Origin: Sulfurovum sp.
GTDB lineage: Bacteria; Campylobacterota; Campylobacteria; Campylobacterales; Sulfurovaceae
DNA: 64,000 bases
Direction of reading: 5' to 3'
Assembly (NCBI GenBank): GCA_021166685.1
Contig: JAJPEU010000010.1
Span: forward strand, 1-64,000
In this document: piece after piece, positions 62,535 to 64,000 of the stretch
How positions within the stretch are numbered: position 1 is the first letter of the stretch
How the letters are laid out: each line of letters opens with the position of its first letter
Position numbers and translations under genes: made by a program
Notes under the pieces: model-generated
Database searches by the model: none
What the model saw: the letters and a program-made list of their open reading frames with translations, nothing else
What the model was told of the DNA's origin: nothing

Positions 62535-62996
62535 TTATTTTTCAGGAAGTATCTGACCGGGAAGATGCGGGAAACGTTTTTTGAGTTCCATAAAATAGTT
62601 GGGACTGTCGATGCATTCGGGGTTTTCCGGTTCGGTGCAAGGCAATTCCGCTATTTTCCACTTTCCATGCTGAAAATACAGTAAAGCTGAGATATCCTCG
62701 TAGTGATTGATACCGTCCGGTGACTGGGGAAGAACATGCACCCAGGCCCAATCTTTTGTAGCCTTAAGGTATTTTACGACAAACACTGCTTTTACTCCCT
62801 GCGTTTGAATGATCTCATTTCTGAGTGTATCAAGAATATTTTTACGCACCAAGCTTCCTTTTTGGGGCGTAAGAAAGCTGTTTTGTTGGCTGGGCGATAG
62901 TGTCTTTTTGGTCGTTTTGTTGTCTTCTTGAGCACTAGAGCCCATCGTTGTGCCCAGAACAAACATGATCAATGCCGCACCATATCTTTGTTTCAT
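62535..62996 (-). CDS. Secreted protein of unknown function
   Basis: 153 residues with a signal peptide (cleavage after SSAQ, about 23). The mature part has KAVFVVKYLKATKDWAWVHVLPQSPDG and a nearby DISALLYFQHGKWKIAELPC segment, reminiscent of small DUF4440/NTF2-like or SH3-like exported domains; not firmly identified. Confidence 0.55.
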   Translation of the reverse strand: MKQRYGAALIMFVLGTTMGSSAQEDNKTTKKTLSPSQQNSFLTPQKGSLVRKNILDTLRNEIIQTQGVKAVFVVKYLKATKDWAWVHVLPQSPDGINHYEDISALLYFQHGKWKIAELPCTEPENPECIDSPNYFMELKKRFPHLPGQILPEK

Positions 62997-63051
62997 AATT
63001 TTTATCTTTGACCTTTCCGAATTTTCATTGTATTTTTTATTTTAGCACAAT

Positions 63052-63504
63052 TTAATTTTTACGGTGTTTTGTCAAAAATCGGTGCAAGGCATTGGCAAAC
63101 GCATGGACATCTTTTTGGCTGAAAGGTTTAGGGCCTCCTGTCATCTCCCCGCTGTTTCGTATTTCTTCCATAAGGTTGCGCATGGCTAAATACTGTTTGA
63201 TGTTGTCGATACTGTAAAGTTCGCCTCTGTGGTCTATGGCATGGGCATTTTTTGAGATAATGCGGTCAGCCAGAGGGATATCTGCCGTGATGACAAGATC
63301 GCCTTCTTTGACCATTTCTACGATTTGATGATCTGCTTCATCGGCCCCTTGTTCTACGGTGATGTATCGGATGTGTTTTGAGCTGCCTATCGTGATACGT
63401 TTGTTTGATATCACAAAGGTGTTCAAAGAAAGCCTTTCGATACTGCGCAGTACAATGGGCTTAAGAAGATTGGGGAAAGCATCCCCGTCGATATAGAGGG
63501 TCAC
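63052..63504 (-). CDS. YaiI/YqxD family protein (DUF188)
   Basis: 150 residues. MTLYIDGDAFPN (1-12), TVEQGADEADHQI, and VITADIPLADRIISKNAHAI are the family motifs of a PIN-like fold of unknown function. Overlaps the next upstream gene by 4 bases. Confidence 0.93.
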   Translation of the reverse strand: MTLYIDGDAFPNLLKPIVLRSIERLSLNTFVISNKRITIGSSKHIRYITVEQGADEADHQIVEMVKEGDLVITADIPLADRIISKNAHAIDHRGELYSIDNIKQYLAMRNLMEEIRNSGEMTGGPKPFSQKDVHAFANALHRFLTKHRKN

Positions 63505-63719
63505 AGTATCTCTTGCACTCTTCCTACTTCTCCGGTATGTAAGCGCACTTTGATGCCGTGAGGATGAGTGGAGGAATTGGTAAGAATTTTTTGGACCTTG
63601 CCGTACGTCAATCGGCCCGAAGCCTGATCTTCTTTCAAAACGACAGCCACTTCTTGCCCGTATTTGATATTGGCGCGTACTTTTCCGTCTAAAGGAGGCA
63701 TTTTAATCTTTCGGTTCAT
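63501..63719 (-). CDS. YwbE family protein (DUF2196)
   Basis: 72 residues from Met at 63719. GKVRANIKYGQEVAVVLKEDQASGRLTYG and HPHGIKVRLHTGEVGRV are the YwbE signature. Function unknown. Overlaps the DUF188 gene as ATGA, and the upstream partial gene by 17 bases. Confidence 0.9.
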   Translation of the reverse strand: MNRKIKMPPLDGKVRANIKYGQEVAVVLKEDQASGRLTYGKVQKILTNSSTHPHGIKVRLHTGEVGRVQEIL

Positions 63720-64000
63720 AGTTGAGTACTTTTTTGACCGTATCGACCGAACAGAAAAAAAGTGCATCAAATATAGGGTTGAGTCTTGTGGTATGTGCGT
63801 CTATCACTTCAAAAGGCTGAAAGAAAAAACCGCTTCCGTCTTCTTTTCGTTCGGGCCTTACCGTAAAAACGACGGGCTTGAGGGTGCGTACAAGATTGAG
63901 CACTTTTTTATAATTTTTGTCTGTTTCTTCGGGGAGGAGATTGCCGCGTTTACTTTCTCCCAGGCGTGCTTTGAGAAGAAGCTGGAGTTTGTCGTTGAAG
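63703..64000 (-). CDS. C-terminal part of an unknown protein, open at the window edge
   Basis: About 98 residues are visible; the start is beyond 64000. It is hydrophilic with no signal peptide in view. The end has VLNLVRTLKPVVFTVRPERK and FFFQPFEVIDAHTTRLNPIFDALFF, with no family recognised. Probably co-transcribed with the YwbE-like and DUF188 genes downstream. Confidence 0.6.
   Translation of the reverse strand, partial: FNDKLQLLLKARLGESKRGNLLPEETDKNYKKVLNLVRTLKPVVFTVRPERKEDGSGFFFQPFEVIDAHTTRLNPIFDALFFCSVDTVKKVLNYEPKD

Overview
The window is chromosomal DNA of a Campylobacterota bacterium, most like the free-living Sulfurovum/Sulfurimonas type. Support: AT-rich DNA with short gaps, a Na+-pumping oxaloacetate decarboxylase set next to PEP carboxykinase, a COG0402 amidohydrolase of the futalosine-menaquinone type, flhF beside a FliN-like gene, small periplasmic c-type cytochromes, and many housekeeping genes with Campylobacterota-like sequences. 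No rRNA, tRNA or CRISPR array was seen.

Layout. 1-350: the end of an IS256-like element abutting the 3' remnant of an integron-type integrase. 368-9.9 kb: ABC exporter, uppP, DEAD-box helicase, oadGAB and pckA. 10.1-16 kb: mgtE, Ca2+/H+ exchanger, RhlE-like helicase, truD and a TauE/SafE-type membrane protein. 16-22.7 kb: acylphosphatase, thioredoxin 2, a 76-bp tandem repeat, a two-component system, small cytochrome-like secreted proteins and a CAP-domain protein. 22.7-34.8 kb: sppA, putative aminodeoxyfutalosine deaminase, aroQ, pepQ-like, folK, flhF, fliN-like, mnmA, prs, lepA, comF-like. 34.8-40.3 kb, minus strand and partly foreign-looking: class II ribonucleotide reductase, exbB-exbD-tonB, a sirtuin relic and a PA2778/PA2779-type pair. 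40.6-43.9 kb: ovoA-ovoB for ovothiol. 44.0-47.0 kb: a decayed integron with one intact cassette (a DUF262 nuclease between two attC sites), the tail of a second cassette, a REP/RAYT element and a second integrase remnant. 47-51.3 kb: sirtuin, Mut7-C protein, a second sirtuin relic, a repeat protein and a MoxR ATPase with an unusual duplicated leader. 51.4-55.2 kb, minus strand: arsenic/redox genes and a Zn/Mn ABC transporter. 56.2-59.9 kb: VWA protein, MotA-like and OmpA/MotB-like proteins and a tiny gene. 59.9-64 kb: mltG, a site-2 protease and small conserved proteins.

How it fits together. oadGAB and pckA link pyruvate, oxaloacetate and PEP to a sodium gradient. The response regulator, sensor kinase and small cytochromes form a sense-and-respire block. 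MoxR (50.3 kb) and the VWA protein (56.2 kb) look like partners now separated by the ars/metal genes, and the VWA gene leads directly into a proton-channel pair that resembles the ZorA/ZorB stator without other Zorya genes. The most novel material is the integron cassette with its flanking relics, the MoxR leader with duplicated peptides and competing hairpins, the VWA/stator-like operon, and three genes whose extended -10 boxes sit only 6-7 bases before the start codon, suggesting leaderless mRNAs.
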